Shown here in pieces: positions 13,101 to 22,270 of a stretch of DNA of 64,000 bases. The DNA is from Sipunculus nudus (lineage: Eukaryota > Annelida > Sipuncula > Golfingiida > Sipunculidae), in NCBI GenBank assembly GCA_026874595.1, contig CM049310.1, positions 41,919,558 to 41,983,557 on the forward strand, read 5' to 3'. Under the pieces are notes generated by a model that was not told where the DNA came from, did no database searches, and was given only the letters and a program-made list of their open reading frames with translations. The translations under genes were made by a program, and so were the position numbers. Numbering within the stretch: the stretch's first letter is position 1; every line of letters starts with the position of its first letter.

Positions 13101-14478
13101 AGGGTCAAGGGGGGTCCTGACTCCCCCCCCCACCCCTTTGGAGCTTTGGAGCTGAAACAACCTTTTTTTAGGGTTTCAGACCTGACAGGCTCCTTCCCGT
13201 ACCATTGGGCCTTTTTTTTAAGGCTATCTTCCAGTCTTCATGGGCATGACCCTCCCCTTTTCAAAATCCTGGATCCATTCCTGTTAATCCAGTACCCATT
13301 TATACTAGTGGGTAAAAGAAGCACACCTTAACACAGAAATGATTGCTAGGCTATAGGATTTATATGAACATATGACCCCTTGATCACAAGCCCTGAAGCT
13401 TTGCCATTATTGCTTAAACCATCATGCTCTAAAAGCAAAGCAATCAATAAGTGATTCCTCAGCTAACTTATGTTAGAAACATACAGCTCCTAGGTATGTA
13501 TATATACATAACTTATGTTAGAAACATACAGCTCCTAGGTATGTATGTAACTTATCTTATGTGAAGATACAAGATGAGAAAATTGGACTACCGGTATATC
13601 AATCTGTAATTCTCGATCATACAAAAGTAACATTGCTGCGAGAGACACAAATTAGGTAAGAACTAGTAATAAATACAGAAAACTTCCTCTAAACCTCATA
13701 TGAATACAGGTAGACATTTAAACAAGAATCTTTTGTTAATTAACATGTCAACACATACTATGCAACACTACATACTTTAATAGTCTAAATACATATCCAT
13801 TAGCTGCAATTTTGGCAATACTATTAGAATAAAACTAACTAAAATTATATTAAGCTTAATCAGAGCATTGTTGCTGTCCACTGATTAAAAGTCATATTGC
13901 TCTATTTTATTCAAAAGAATAAAAACAGTTCAAATATCTGTTTTGAGTGTTGTGTATCACACTATCACTCTCATGGTCCACTAACTTGAAAATCCACTTT
14001 CATCCATTACTATCAGAATAAAGTGAAGGAAACCCCATTTCCTCCAGTTTCTTTCAATGTCTCAGAAGAAATACATTTCTTCTGGAAGAGAACGTACCAA
14101 CCATGCATATAAGCAGTCTCCCTCTATTGTATGAAAATTTAATTAAGTATATCTTACCTTGAATCGGAGATCACCCACAGGTGGAAGTGCATAAGGTATT
14201 CCTAAGAAACAGTTCACTCGTCTCGCAAACCATAAAGGAGGTCCATCTGTCCTTTCATAATCATTCAAATCACTGGTCAACATTGGCACCGTGAAACCCC
14301 TGACATCCCCATAGAACGTTCTGACCACAACGCTGTTATCAAACTGTGATCCCCATGGTGGCTGGGGCCTACCAGCCTGCCCATCACAATATGGCAGTGT
14401 CACTGTCACTATTAATATCAACCATGTTGCTGCATGAAATATGTCCAGTCTATGAAAACTGCCCCACAGTTTTGCCAT
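1009..14478 (-). CDS. neuroligin/gliotactin-like cholinesterase-fold protein, catalytically dead (3' partial)
   Basis: Six coding exons (14478-14158, 12495-12340, 5442-5289, 2671-2480, 1878-1664, 1171-1009) join in frame to about 400 residues. The 3' end lies off the left edge. An N-terminal signal peptide is followed by the alpha/beta-hydrolase hallmarks of carboxylesterase type B: FLGIPYA, the CPQ...SEDCLYMN disulphide loop (C127-C150), the WIHGGDF oxyanion loop, GNWGLHDQ, and the nucleophile elbow. The elbow reads GDGTG (254-258), with Gly in place of the catalytic Ser, and the usual acid Glu is Asp395. Family knowledge: neuroligins, gliotactin and neurotactin are membrane-anchored, non-catalytic members acting in cell adhesion at synapses or septate junctions. 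Which of these it is cannot be settled, because the C-terminal membrane anchor is outside the window. Introns reach 6.9 kb and are transposon-filled. Confidence 0.82.
1664..1878 (-). CDS. esterase-like gene, coding exon 5
   Basis: 215 bp, about residues 275-346. It begins with the second and third bases of a glycine codon and reads FYHQAILMSG..., the segment that follows the nucleophile elbow in carboxylesterases. Two cysteines, in LMGC and ECLR, sit where the family has a disulphide. The acceptor is TTTTCCAG|GTTTC. The donor AAG|GTTTGT is non-consensus but keeps the frame. Confidence 0.78.
1879..2479. other. intron 4, nothing recognised
   Basis: AT-rich intron between coding exons 4 and 5. 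Short open frames here lack splice context and conserved motifs. Confidence 0.6.
2480..2671 (-). CDS. esterase-like gene, coding exon 4 (nucleophile elbow)
   Basis: 192 bp, residues 211-274, phase 1 at both ends. The acceptor is TTTCAG|GATTT and the donor AAAAG|GTGAAA. It carries PGNWGLHDQ and the elbow ITIFGDGTGAASVG. An active enzyme has G-x-S-x-G there; this exon encodes G-D-G-T-G, so the attacking serine is missing in the reference sequence. Confidence 0.85.
2672..3528. other. intron 3 (left part), nothing recognised
   Basis: Non-coding. An apparent 133-codon plus-strand frame at 2870 has low-complexity composition (MYACMHMYMQC...) and no recognisable domain. Confidence 0.5.
3529..4658. 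mobile_element. terminal-hairpin non-autonomous element with internal tandem repeats
   Basis: The left end is a hairpin with 12-bp arms (ATACAGGTAGTC, 3529-3540, pairing with 3548-3559). The right end is a hairpin (GTATCCGC 4630-4637 pairing with 4651-4658). The outer ends also resemble each other in inverted orientation (TGTATCCACCGAAAC against TGTATCCGCCAAAAC). The interior holds several diverged ~140-bp units marked by GGTGG-N-NCCACC and phrases shared with the 6.1-7.9 kb array. Hairpin ends plus core repeats are known from non-autonomous Helentrons and bivalve 'pearl' elements. That assignment is inference. Confidence 0.55.
4665..5160. repeat. diverged ~133-bp tandem repeat
   Basis: The phrase ACTCTATTAGTAAATATGTA recurs at 4667 and 4799, followed each time by related text (GAGTTTCATGA, ACCAAGGTG-CTCCAAA). 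A third, more decayed unit follows after 4930. A GACGGACA stretch closes the block at about 5170. Confidence 0.55.
5289..5442 (-). CDS. esterase-like gene, coding exon 3 (oxyanion loop)
   Basis: 154 bp, residues 160-210 plus one base. The acceptor is TTTACAG|ATAACATGG and the donor ATTAG|GTAATT. It encodes YPVMVWIHGGDFLYGSA, the HGG oxyanion-hole loop of the carboxylesterase fold, and VSFNYRLGALG, a conserved strand. Confidence 0.83.
5498..5558 (-). pseudogene. duplicated fragment of coding exon 3 with its splice acceptor
   Basis: About 60 bp repeat the acceptor and first ~47 coding bases of exon 3, 108 bp upstream of the real exon on the minus strand. The copy has several substitutions and a 3-bp insertion. 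It runs into TAG and has no matching donor, so it reads as a dead exon duplicate with a potentially competing acceptor. Confidence 0.7.
5559..6096. other. intron 2 (part), no clear structure
   Basis: Non-coding. A short direct repeat (ACAAGGCCTACAGGCCTA, near 5562 and 5917) contains the palindrome AGGCCTACAGGCCT. Nothing else is recognised. Confidence 0.4.
6097..7935. repeat. tandem array with a 555-bp higher-order period (~277-bp dimer subunits)
   Basis: The left end has a hairpin (GTAGTC ... GACTAC, 6099-6117) like the element at 3529. The array then repeats: units starting near 6235, 6790 and 7345 are almost identical at a 555-bp distance, and each is made of two diverged ~277-bp halves, themselves pairs of ~139-bp blocks marked by GGTGG-N-NCCACC. 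Apparent minus-strand proteins of 103-119 codons spaced 555 bp apart are only the repeat read in an open frame. The near identity of the 555-bp copies implies recent amplification or homogenisation. Confidence 0.85.
7936..9040. repeat. dispersed-repeat patchwork with 'GCATAAGCTCACAG' ends
   Basis: The phrase GCATAAGCTCACAG occurs at about 7957, 8085 and 9014, twice next to GACG-rich stretches (GACGGACGACGCC near 8064). It probably marks the ends of short non-autonomous elements. Between them lie tandem GTGTCTAGAC palindromes (8180-8225) and one exact GGTGGCGCCACC at 8550. Confidence 0.45.
9041..10130. other. intron 2 (part), old repeat remnants
   Basis: Weak copies of repeat phrases (for example GGTGGTGACACTAGCC near 9254) sit in otherwise unremarkable AT-rich DNA. 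No exon is supported. Confidence 0.4.
10131..11700. repeat. ~340-bp diverged tandem repeat, about four units
   Basis: Units start near 10381, 10722, 11066 and 11404, each beginning with GGTGGC-C-AC-AGTCTACAGGA or a close variant. Each continues with ATGAATATGCATGC, GGTGATCAATGC, a GGGGG-TCAT-TGGGCC block and CCTCC-TGGATGTCAAG. A partial unit precedes them from about 10131. Divergence is much higher than in the 555-bp array, so this is older. Confidence 0.7.
11701..12339. other. intron 2 (end), repeat remnants
   Basis: Text related to 8400-8900 recurs here (CCCTACC-TAG-ACAATTCTTGT-AA), indicating another copy of that dispersed family. It includes a GGTGGCGCCAC block at 12178. Confidence 0.45.
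12340..12495 (-). CDS. esterase-like gene, coding exon 2
   Basis: 156 bp, residues 108-159, phase 0 at both ends. The acceptor is TTTTCAG|CTGCC and the donor CCAAAT|GTGAGT. It encodes WEANYFRPACPQ and SEDCLYMNIYAPN, the loop closed by the first conserved disulphide of the family (C127 with C150). It is too short to appear as a long open frame, but the homology and the splice sites agree. Confidence 0.85.
13082..13283. mobile_element. short MITE with CAGTGGCGGATCCAG ends
   Basis: The left end CAGTGGCGGATCCAG and the right end CTGGATCCATTCCTG are inverted repeats around a G-run/C-run core of about 200 bp. No coding capacity. Related copies lie at 25726 and 45926. It sits in intron 1. Confidence 0.65.
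13466..13553. repeat. 45-bp tandem duplication
   Basis: ACTTATGTTAGAAACATACA... occurs twice, at 13466 and 13511, near-identical over about 40 bp. The rest of intron 1 (12496-14157), apart from the MITE, shows nothing recognisable. Confidence 0.8.
14158..14478 (-). CDS. esterase-like gene, coding exon 1 with signal peptide
   Basis: 321 bp, residues 1-107. I place the start at MAKLWGSFHR because a hydrophobic core (WLILIVTVTL) follows directly and ends in CDGQ, a normal signal peptide. An in-frame upstream ATG at 14553 lies across a likely splice acceptor (TTTTCTTACAG, exon from 14538), so it is probably intronic. The exon includes RTFYGDVRGFTV and NCFLGIPYALPPVGDLRFK, the N-terminal signature of type-B carboxylesterase folds. 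The donor is AAG|GTAAGAT. Confidence 0.8.
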
Positions 14479-14538
14479 CACTGTGTTTCCTGTTGATTCT
14501 ACATCACCCAAGGCAAAGCAAATTCCACACTGAAATAT
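14479..14538 (-). other. probable 5' UTR part of the exon
   Basis: Between the start codon and the acceptor TTTTCTTACAG|ATATTTCAG (alternative acceptor right after TTTCAG at 14529). The transcript start must then lie further right, in an upstream non-coding exon. Confidence 0.5.
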
Positions 14539-14946
14539 CTGTAAGAAAATCATTTTGGATTTAAAAATATATGCACTTAATAAAAATGTAAATAAATTTA
14601 AGTGATTACCTGTTAATTGCTACATCAATGCTAAATATCATTTAATGGGTATATTTCTGCTATTTTTCAAGGAAATTTTAAAAAGATAAATATATTAATC
14701 CCAGTTAATTGAGCTTCTTTTAAAAGGATAAAGAAAAATGTACATGGAAACTTCTGAAGCAATCCATATATATGTATATTATCTTATCTTAATATCAATT
14801 AAATATGAAATATAACAATGAGGTAAATTTAAATGAGCCAATGAACTTTTTACCCAATAATTGGAATTATTATTCATATAATCTATAAATTTACATGAAA
14901 CCAATGTCAAAACTATAACACACGCATAAGAATTTACTCAGTATGT

Positions 14947-14949
<3 letters not shown>

Positions 14950-15003
<54 letters not shown>
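14950..15003. repeat. (TA)n microsatellite
   Basis: About 27 uninterrupted TA units followed by TTTATTTATTTA, directly bordering the outer end of the left foldback arm. The 400 bp to its left (14550-14949) is featureless AT-rich DNA. Confidence 0.95.
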
Positions 15004-15007
<4 letters not shown>

Positions 15008-15484
15008 TTATTTATATATATATGTCAGAGACGAGATTGAAATCCAGGCGGATTTTAAATTCGCCTAGACGAGATTGCGATTGTGATCTCGCTTAGGCGA
15101 GATTGCAATTGTGATCTCGGCTAGACGGATTTTAAACTCGCCTAGACGAGATCACAATCGCAATCTCGCCTAGGCGAGATTAAAATCCATCATGGAGCAG
15201 GCCATGATTTTAATCTGGCCTAGGCGAGTTAAAATCTGTCTGGTGTCATCCAGGCAAGTTTAAAATCTGCCTGATATCACTTGGGCGAGTTTAAAATCTG
15301 CCTAGGCGAGATTAAAATAGTGATCTGATCTAATTTCCCAATAAATTATGCATTGTAATTGACTTATGAAAGATGTTTTCAGTCAGATTTTCAATATTTT
15401 AACACTGAATGGTTACGTATAGTTCACAAGTAATATATTTATTAATATTTACAGAATATTATATTATTAACTAGACATTTCTTG

Positions 15485-16630
15485 GCACCGCTGGTGCCAT
15501 AGTATCGCCAGACAAATAAGGTTTAGTGGTATTTTGTTGATATAATGTGATGTATTTGTATTGTAGCAATGAATGTGAGAAACATTTGTACAAAATATAG
15601 GAATATTTAAAGTGAATTTAAAGGCAATTGTTATGTAAAAGGTTATGTATAAATAGAAGTATATATTTAATGATGTATTGAGTTGTATATGTATGTTTGG
15701 AGTAACTTGAAATAAACTGCATTCCAAAATATCCAACATTTGAAAAAAAAAATTAAATTAAAAAAAAAATTTAAATTAAATTAAATTTTAAAATTAAATT
15801 TAAAATTAAATATACCTCATTCCATAAACCATATCTATATACATGCATAACATTAAAGAAATCTGTCCATTACTGTTTGACTTGTAATGCTCACAGTATA
15901 TATACTGTCAAGTGGCAATGATGGGGTATTCAAAGGCGCAAAAAAACAAGAAAAGGACAACAGGTGGCGCCACCTATCTTCTGCAAAAGACAAAACTATC
16001 CAAGATCTTCCGTCAACTTGATTTTTGGACCAATCCATGCATCCCTTTTTAAGATATTCATGATTTTATGTGATTTTCACCATATATGGTAATATTCAAG
16101 GTCAAAGCCACTCTCAAAGGAAAGGTCATGACCCCAATTTTAATATACATCATCCCATAACCCATACCTATGTACATGCATAATATTAAAGAAATCTGTC
16201 AATCAGTTTTTGACTTGTGATGCTAAAAGTACTGTCAAGTGGCAATGATGGGGGTATTAAACGGCACAAAAACAAGAAAAGGATACTAGGTGGCACCACC
16301 AGTTTCCGGTACATGACATCACTATCCAAGATCTTTGTCCAACTTGATTTTTGGATAAATCCATGAAAGATTTCTTGAGATATTTAAGAATTTGTGTGAT
16401 TTTCCCCAAAAATGGATCTTTTCAAGGTCAAGGTCACTCTCCTAGTTGAGGTCACGACCCCATTTTTAAGAGGCTTCGTCCTCTCACCTATATCTATAAA
16501 TGTGTCAAGTTTGAAAAAGATCCTTGAAATATTTTTTTAGTTATTGTGTCCAAAAGAAATCTCTGCGGCGGCGGCGGGGGCGCAACCGTGCCTAAACCAT
16601 AGTATCTCCAGACTATGTCTGGCGATACAA
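15485..16630. mobile_element. ~1.1-kb hairpin-ended non-autonomous element inside the left foldback arm
   Basis: The right end is a hairpin GTATCTCCAGAC ... GTCTGGCGATAC (16603-16629). The left end has GGCACC-gct-GGTGCC and AGTATCGCCAGACA, which matches the right end in inverted orientation. The interior has two diverged ~350-bp units (CATGACCCCAATTTTAA, AGGTGGC--CACC, AAAACAAGAAAAGGA) and a CGGCGGCGG block near the right end. Flanking foldback-arm sequence resumes after 16634. It is a relative in design of the element at 3529. Confidence 0.6.
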
Positions 16631-16639
16631 TTAAATAAT

Positions 16640-17790
16640 TAACATTAATTTTGGAAATGGAATATTTTATATTATATATTTTTTATTAATATGGTTATGT
16701 ATAGTTCACAAGTAATATATATTTAATATTATTTACAGAATATTTTTATTATTTATGTAATAATTAACATTAATTTTTTTTATTTTATATTTTTATTTAT
16801 AAACTATGTAATAAGAAACTTACATTGGTATTGTATATGGCATATTCAAATGATATATGATGTGGGCTGCTGCTGATTATTTACATAATAATTTTGTTGT
16901 CAATATTAATTTGAAGGGAAACTGGTATTAGTAATATTAGTAATGAAGTATTTTAAAAAGACAAAAGGAACATAGCTCATTTCTTTTTTATCAATATAAT
17001 TCAATGTTTGTCCACATGCATAAATGATCTATTACTCTATGAATCTAGAAATCATATTTTTTCTGATATGATATAATACTGTCCAAAAAAGGCAGTTATC
17101 TTGTAACACAGTCTACATAAATACTGAAGCTTCACAAAATGCCTCACAAAACATTAAAAAAAAGATCAGAAAAATATTATATACATTATAAGAAAAGACT
17201 AAATATGACAAATAAATATTCACTTGCATACATCTGTGTATCAACTTTTACCTTTTCTCATATGATGTTTAATTACCTAAAAAAAGGATGGTGTATCAAA
17301 GTCCATCATAAATACTGATACCCTGCATATTTTGTACCATAAGTGTACATGTTTTGACTGTTGAGTGTTGAATACCTGGGTGAAAAGAAACATTTGAACT
17401 AGATCAACCAACTAATTTGTTCTGTTTGTCCTGTAAGAATTATCAAATAGGATGATTGTTTATGTTAATGTGTAATATACTCGATCATTAAATAGTGAAG
17501 TAATAGCTATCTAAACTAATTTATCTATCTGTCTATCCATCTATCTATGATTGATTCAGTATGCAAGTGGATGACTTTTTCCCCCAGATTTGCTCTTCAT
17601 AATATCTCATAAGTGTGCTTCAATATACCTCTTGTTACTCTCTAATTGCCATATATTTAAACACAATTACAAATTATTTTTTTGTAAAAATTATTAGTGA
17701 TATATCCAAACAAGGTTGTTAAGAAAGCTGGAGAAAAAAATAAAGATTAATTAATGTTTAGCAAATAATTGGTATGATAAGGATGCTGTA
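16640..17790. other. foldback interior / AT-rich spacer
   Basis: 16690-16780 repeats the inner-arm phrase TATAGTTCACAAGTAATATAT seen at 15418. The rest (16800-17790) is AT-rich with no long open frame, no transposase motif and a short TCTATCTGTCTATCCATC stretch. Confidence 0.5.
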
Positions 17791-17961
17791 TGTAATGGTT
17801 TGCACTCCATCAGGTGCTGCCCCCTACAGGGCACTGTCTTAACTACTTATTTGAACGTGTTCTTACGGTAATAAGTGTCCAGATCAACATGGCCGTCGGG
17901 AGCTGAATAAACGTGTGTGTTACCACACTGGACTTGATTATTGTGTTGAAACCCACATACA
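17791..17961 (+). repeat. 5' LTR of the Gypsy element
   Basis: 171 bp, TGTAATGG ... CATACA, with an AATAAA polyadenylation signal at 17906. It differs from the 3' LTR only at position 100 (C here, T there). Its short length is at the low end for the family. Confidence 0.95.
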
Positions 17962-17975
17962 TGGTGTCAGAAGTG
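17962..17975 (+). promoter_or_regulatory. primer binding site (tRNA-Leu)
   Basis: TGGTGTCAGAAGTG starts immediately after the LTR. It is complementary to the 3' end of animal leucine tRNAs (…CACTTCTGACACCA), so minus-strand DNA synthesis is primed by tRNA-Leu. Confidence 0.85.
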
Positions 17976-17995
17976 TCTTTGAAACGGACACAACG

Positions 17996-20146
17996 ATGGA
18001 TACCTTGCCACCACCAAAAGAACTGTTGTTTGATGGTAATACATCAGAAAATTGGCGACGCTGGATACAGCAGTTCCGTTACTTCATGACCGCCAGCGGC
18101 CGGAACACCAAAACACAAGAGTTGCAGTGCGCGACTTTGCTTCATTGTGCAGGTGAGCAAGCCAAAGAAATATATAACACGTTTGAGATCCCTGTTGAAA
18201 AGAAAGATGCTAATGGTCAATACAAAGACTTACAGTTTCTGATCTCAAAGTTTGAGGCGTATTGTACTCCCAAGAGAAATGTAACACTTGAAAGACATAC
18301 CTTCTATAACCGAAACCAAAAGCAGGGTGAAACGTTTGACCAATTCTTGACCGACCTTAAGATATTGATAAAGAACTGTGAATTTGGAGAATTGGCAAAT
18401 AGTATCCTTAAAGACAGATTAGTTGAAGGTGTCAGAGAACAGGCTGTGAAAGCTAGACTGTTGAGAGAGCCAGATTTAACATTACAGAAATGTGTTGACT
18501 TGGCTAAAGCCGCTGAAGCATCTAGCCTTCATTTGAAAACACTGAGTGACTCTAAAGCTGAAGTACACACAGTGAGACGACATAAGCCATTTAAAAAGCG
18601 TGGCCAACCCAGAGAACATAAACCAGGTCAATCAAAACAGAATCAGTCAGGCTCCACCAGCAAATGTAGTCATTGTGGCTATGATAAACACCCACCAGGA
18701 CGGCGATGCCCAGCCATAGGCCAGCTATGTCGCAAATGTAATAGGCCAGACCACTTCTCTCAGGTTTGTTTTACGAAGAACAAAACACGGCCAAAAGTAC
18801 ATGCAGTTGAAGAACAGGACAGTAATCAACATGACACTGATGATGATTTATTTGTTATAGACTCTGTTCATAGCAAAGATGCCAAACCATGGATTCTACC
18901 TGTACAGATAAACAATACAATCATACCAATAAAGCTTGACACAGGTAGCGATGTAAACATTCTGAGTGTTAAAGATTTTGGCCAGTTAAAGCAGAAAGTG
19001 AAAATTCATGAATGTAAAGTTCAGCTAACTGCATATGATGGGGGTGATGTCCCAGTAAAGGGTAAAGCACTGTTGAATGTCAAAGTAAATGAACTGAACC
19101 AACCGACAATGTTTGTCATATGTCAAGATGATGTTACACCCATTCTTGGTAGAAAATCATGTGAGGACTTTGGTCTCATTAAGAGAGTGTATACTGTAAC
19201 AGAAACTCCTGAGGAATACAAAGACTACTTTGTAAATTATGCTGATGTTTTCAAAGGGCTTGGTTGTTTACCAGGAAAGATTTCCATTCAGACATGTGAT
19301 GATGTAAATCCCAAAGTAGAACCCTGTCGTAAAGTTCCATTTGGACTTAATGAGAAATTAAAACAGGAACTTGACCGCATGGAAGCCATGAATGTGATTG
19401 CTAAGGTGGACCAACCTACTGATTGGGTCCATTCATTAGTGATAGTAAACAAACCTCAAGGTAAGATCCGCTTGTGCTTGGATCCGCGCAATTTAAACCA
19501 GGCTGTGAAAAGAGAACATTTTAAACTTCCTACTAGAGAGGAAATATCAGCAAAATTCAGTGGCAGTAAATTCTTCTCCAAGCTTGATGCTCGCTCTGGA
19601 TATTGGCAGCTACAACTGGACGAGAACAGTTCATATCTGTGTACGTTTAACACGCCATATGGAAGATATAGGTATTTGCGCCTTCCCTTCGGGATTTCCT
19701 GTGCAAGTGAAATGTTCCAAAAGAAAATGTATGACCTGTTTGAGCATATAGAAGGAGTAGAAATCTCCATGGACGATATCTGTGTACATGCTGAAACAAA
19801 GGAGAAACATGATGAAAAGCTAAACATGGTGTTTGAAATAGCTCATCAGAACGGACTGAAGTTTAACAAGGATAAGTGTCAATTAGGTGTCAAAGAAGTT
19901 ACTTTCATTGGTGACAGGTACACTGACCAAGGCTTAAAACCTGATGAAAAGAAAGTAGAGGCCATAACAAAAATGGCTCGCCCAACAAACAAGACTGAAT
20001 TACAGAGTTTCCTAGGAATGATCAATTTCCTGGCAAGATTCATTCCAGATCTATCAACAAGATCTGCTCCATTGAGATCGCTGTTAGAGAAAAACATTCA
20101 GTGGCAATGGGAGCATGAACAAGAACAGGCGCGTTGTGTGATCTGA
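17996..20146 (+). pseudogene. Gypsy gag-protease-reverse transcriptase frame (first part of broken polyprotein)
   Basis: 716 codons from ATG 17996 (MDTLPPPK), chosen because the longer open frame upstream would start inside the LTR. In order: a capsid-like gag region; two zinc knuckles (residues 224-238, variant CX2CX4HX5C, and 245-258, canonical CX2CX4HX4C); protease active site DTGS at 315-318; and reverse transcriptase from about 450, with LPFG near 563 and the catalytic pair in MDDI (D593, D594; the usual aromatic before the pair is Met here). Gag and pol share one frame without an internal stop. The frame ends at TGA 20144-20146 just before RNase H, where homology continues in another frame. 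Confidence 0.9.
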
Positions 20147-20895
20147 AAACTCTGGTGTCTAGCCAACCAATTTTGCAATACTACGATACTAGAAAACCAC
20201 AGAAAATATCTACAGACGCAAGCCAGAGTGGTCTTGGTTGTGTGTTATTGCAGACAGATTCTCCAGATGATGATAAATGGTTACCTGTAGCCTACGCATC
20301 AAGAGCGTTGACAGAAAGTGATAAAAGATGCGCACAAATTGAAAAAGAAGCTCTCAGTATCGCTTTTGCTTGTGACAGATTTCATCAGTTTGTGTATGGA
20401 AAGAAAATTGAAATAGAGACTGATCATAAACCACTGATACCCATATTCAGTAAGCCTTTAAATGACTGTCCAGCAAGATTACAGAGGCTCAGACTGAAAT
20501 TACAGAAGTATGATTTTAACTTAAAGTACACTCCTGGCAAGCTGATGTTCACAGCTGATGCACTTAGCAGAAATTATCTTACAGATACTGGAGATGATGA
20601 CATAGATAGACAAGTTAATGCTCATGTAGACAGTGTAATGCAGTTTCTACCAGTAACAGACAGAAAATTAAATGAGATTCGGGCTGAAACTGACAAAGAT
20701 GAAACTTTGTGTGAACTGCGCAGAACCATTCTTAATGGATGGCCTGATGAAAGAGCTCAGTGTTCAGGTGAACTACACCCATACTGGAACTACAGAGATG
20801 AACTTTCTGTAGTGAATGATGTCATCATGAAAGGTATGAGAGTGGTAATACCACCAACTCTGAGAAAGGGTATTATTGACAAAATACATGCCTGA
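20134..20895 (+). pseudogene. Gypsy RNase H and linker region (second part of broken pol)
   Basis: About 253 codons in a different frame from the RT part, with no start of its own. It has RNase H residues D (STDASQSGLG), E (QIEKEALS) and D (ETDHKPL), and the connecting segment YTPGKLMFTADALSR. It ends at an in-frame TGA (20893-20895) next to the integrase zinc-binding region, whose first His lies right at the break. The lesion at 20130-20146 is a frameshift, not a recognisable programmed slip site. Confidence 0.88.
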
Positions 20896-20898
20896 CAC

Positions 20899-21864
20899 AT
20901 GGGTATCGAAAAGTGCAAGAAAAGAGCCAGGATTTCAGTATTTTGGCCCATGATTAACCAGGACATTGAAAACAAAGTAAAATTATGTGATGCATGCTTG
21001 ACTTATAAAGTCAAACAACCGAAAGAACCACTCATTCCCCATGATATACCAGGCAGCCCATGGGAAAAGGTCTCCACAGATCTGTTTGTATGTGATAAGA
21101 AGGACTACTTGATCGCAGTAGACTGTTTTTCATGTTACCCAGAAGTTGTGAGAATCTCAGGACAGACTAGTAAAGCTGTCATTATAGGACTGAAAAATCT
21201 GTTTTCCCATCACGGTATACCCCGTCAAGTGTATTCAGATAATGGTCCGTGCTACAACTCAGATGAATTTGCTAATTTTGCTAGAGACTGGGACTTCAGT
21301 CATCAGACTTCAAGTCCACTGTATCCACAATCTAATGGACAAGTTGAAAAATCGGTACAGATCGTGAAGAACATTCTGAAAAAATCAGCACACAGTGGTG
21401 AAGGCCCTTTTCTAGGAATTCTAGCATACAGGACAACTCCAATTCTGGGAGAATTGTCTCCAGCTGAATTATTAATGGGCAGAAAGTTGAGATCTAATTT
21501 ACCCATCACTGACCAGATGCTAAAAACGCGTAATTATGATGAAGTTAGGACAATGAAGGAAGCTAACAAGAAGCAGCAGAAATTCTATTTTGACAAAGGT
21601 GCTAACCAGTTGCCACCACTTCAGCAGGATGATATTGTGAGAGTGCGAGATCACCAGAAAAATGATTGGTCTGTCAAAGCCATTGTCTTAGATAAAGTTG
21701 CTCCAAGATCATATTTGGTGCGTACAGAAACCGGTGCTGTATACAGGAGGAATCGTGTTGATTTAATGGCAACACAAGAAAGATTTGTTCCACAACAACG
21801 GGAGGAAATTGTGCCAGTGATTTCGCAACCAACAGTACAAATTTATCCGTGCCAAATCCTGTGA
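20899..21864 (+). pseudogene. Gypsy integrase (third part of broken pol)
   Basis: 321 codons in the same frame as the RNase H part, after the TGA. The zinc-binding domain cysteines are in CDACLTYK. The catalytic core D,D,E is in STDLFV, YSDNGP and GQVEKSVQ. A C-terminal chromodomain is not evident. The frame ends at 21864 with a short unrelated tail, because homology to integrase C-termini continues in another frame (21849-22052). Confidence 0.88.
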
Positions 21865-22052
21865 TTACTGATCAAACAAATGACATGTCAACAGCAAATG
21901 GCAAGTGTGAGTTAAATGCCAGTTATAGTGTGCAGAAACCGCAAGACACCATTACTGATTTATCTAGCAATGTAGCTGGAACAGATTTAACAAATGTACA
22001 AAAATCAAGCAGAGTGTCAAAACCACCGCAGAGACTTATTGAAATGTGTTAA
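21849..22052 (+). pseudogene. Gypsy integrase C-terminal tail in shifted frame
   Basis: 67 codons ending SSRVSKPPQRLIEMC, the sort of basic tail that closes pol in many Gypsy elements. It lies in a different frame from the integrase core, marking the third lesion (near 21840-21860). Then 218 bp of untranslated DNA lead to the 3' LTR. Confidence 0.7.
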
Positions 22053-22257
22053 TATTGTAGTAATAATCTTTAGTGTTAAGTAGGATCAGATCTATATAAT
22101 GATAATCAGATTAAGAGACTTTAAACCAAAGACTGGTGATGTATAATTGCTTTATTTATGCATATCATAAGCGTAACTTCATGAGTAATGTTTATTTTCA
22201 AGTTAATCATAACTTTGATATCGCTGCTAAACATACATCCACGTAAGTGTTGTAATC

Positions 22258-22270
22258 TGAAAAAAGGAGG
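22258..22270 (+). promoter_or_regulatory. polypurine tract
   Basis: GAAAAAAGGAGG directly before the 3' LTR, the plus-strand priming site expected for an LTR element. Confidence 0.85.

Noticed and set aside
14479-14553. Upstream ATG at 14553 as the start of the esterase-like protein
   Set aside because: It precedes a good acceptor (TTTTCTTACAG) and would put 25 polar residues before the signal peptide.
20130-20146. Programmed frameshift in Gypsy pol
   Set aside because: It lies between RT and RNase H, where these elements have no recoding site. There is no slippery heptamer, and two further lesions follow.
22053-22257. Envelope gene in the Gypsy element
   Set aside because: Only about 220 bp separate the integrase tail from the 3' LTR, with no open frame.
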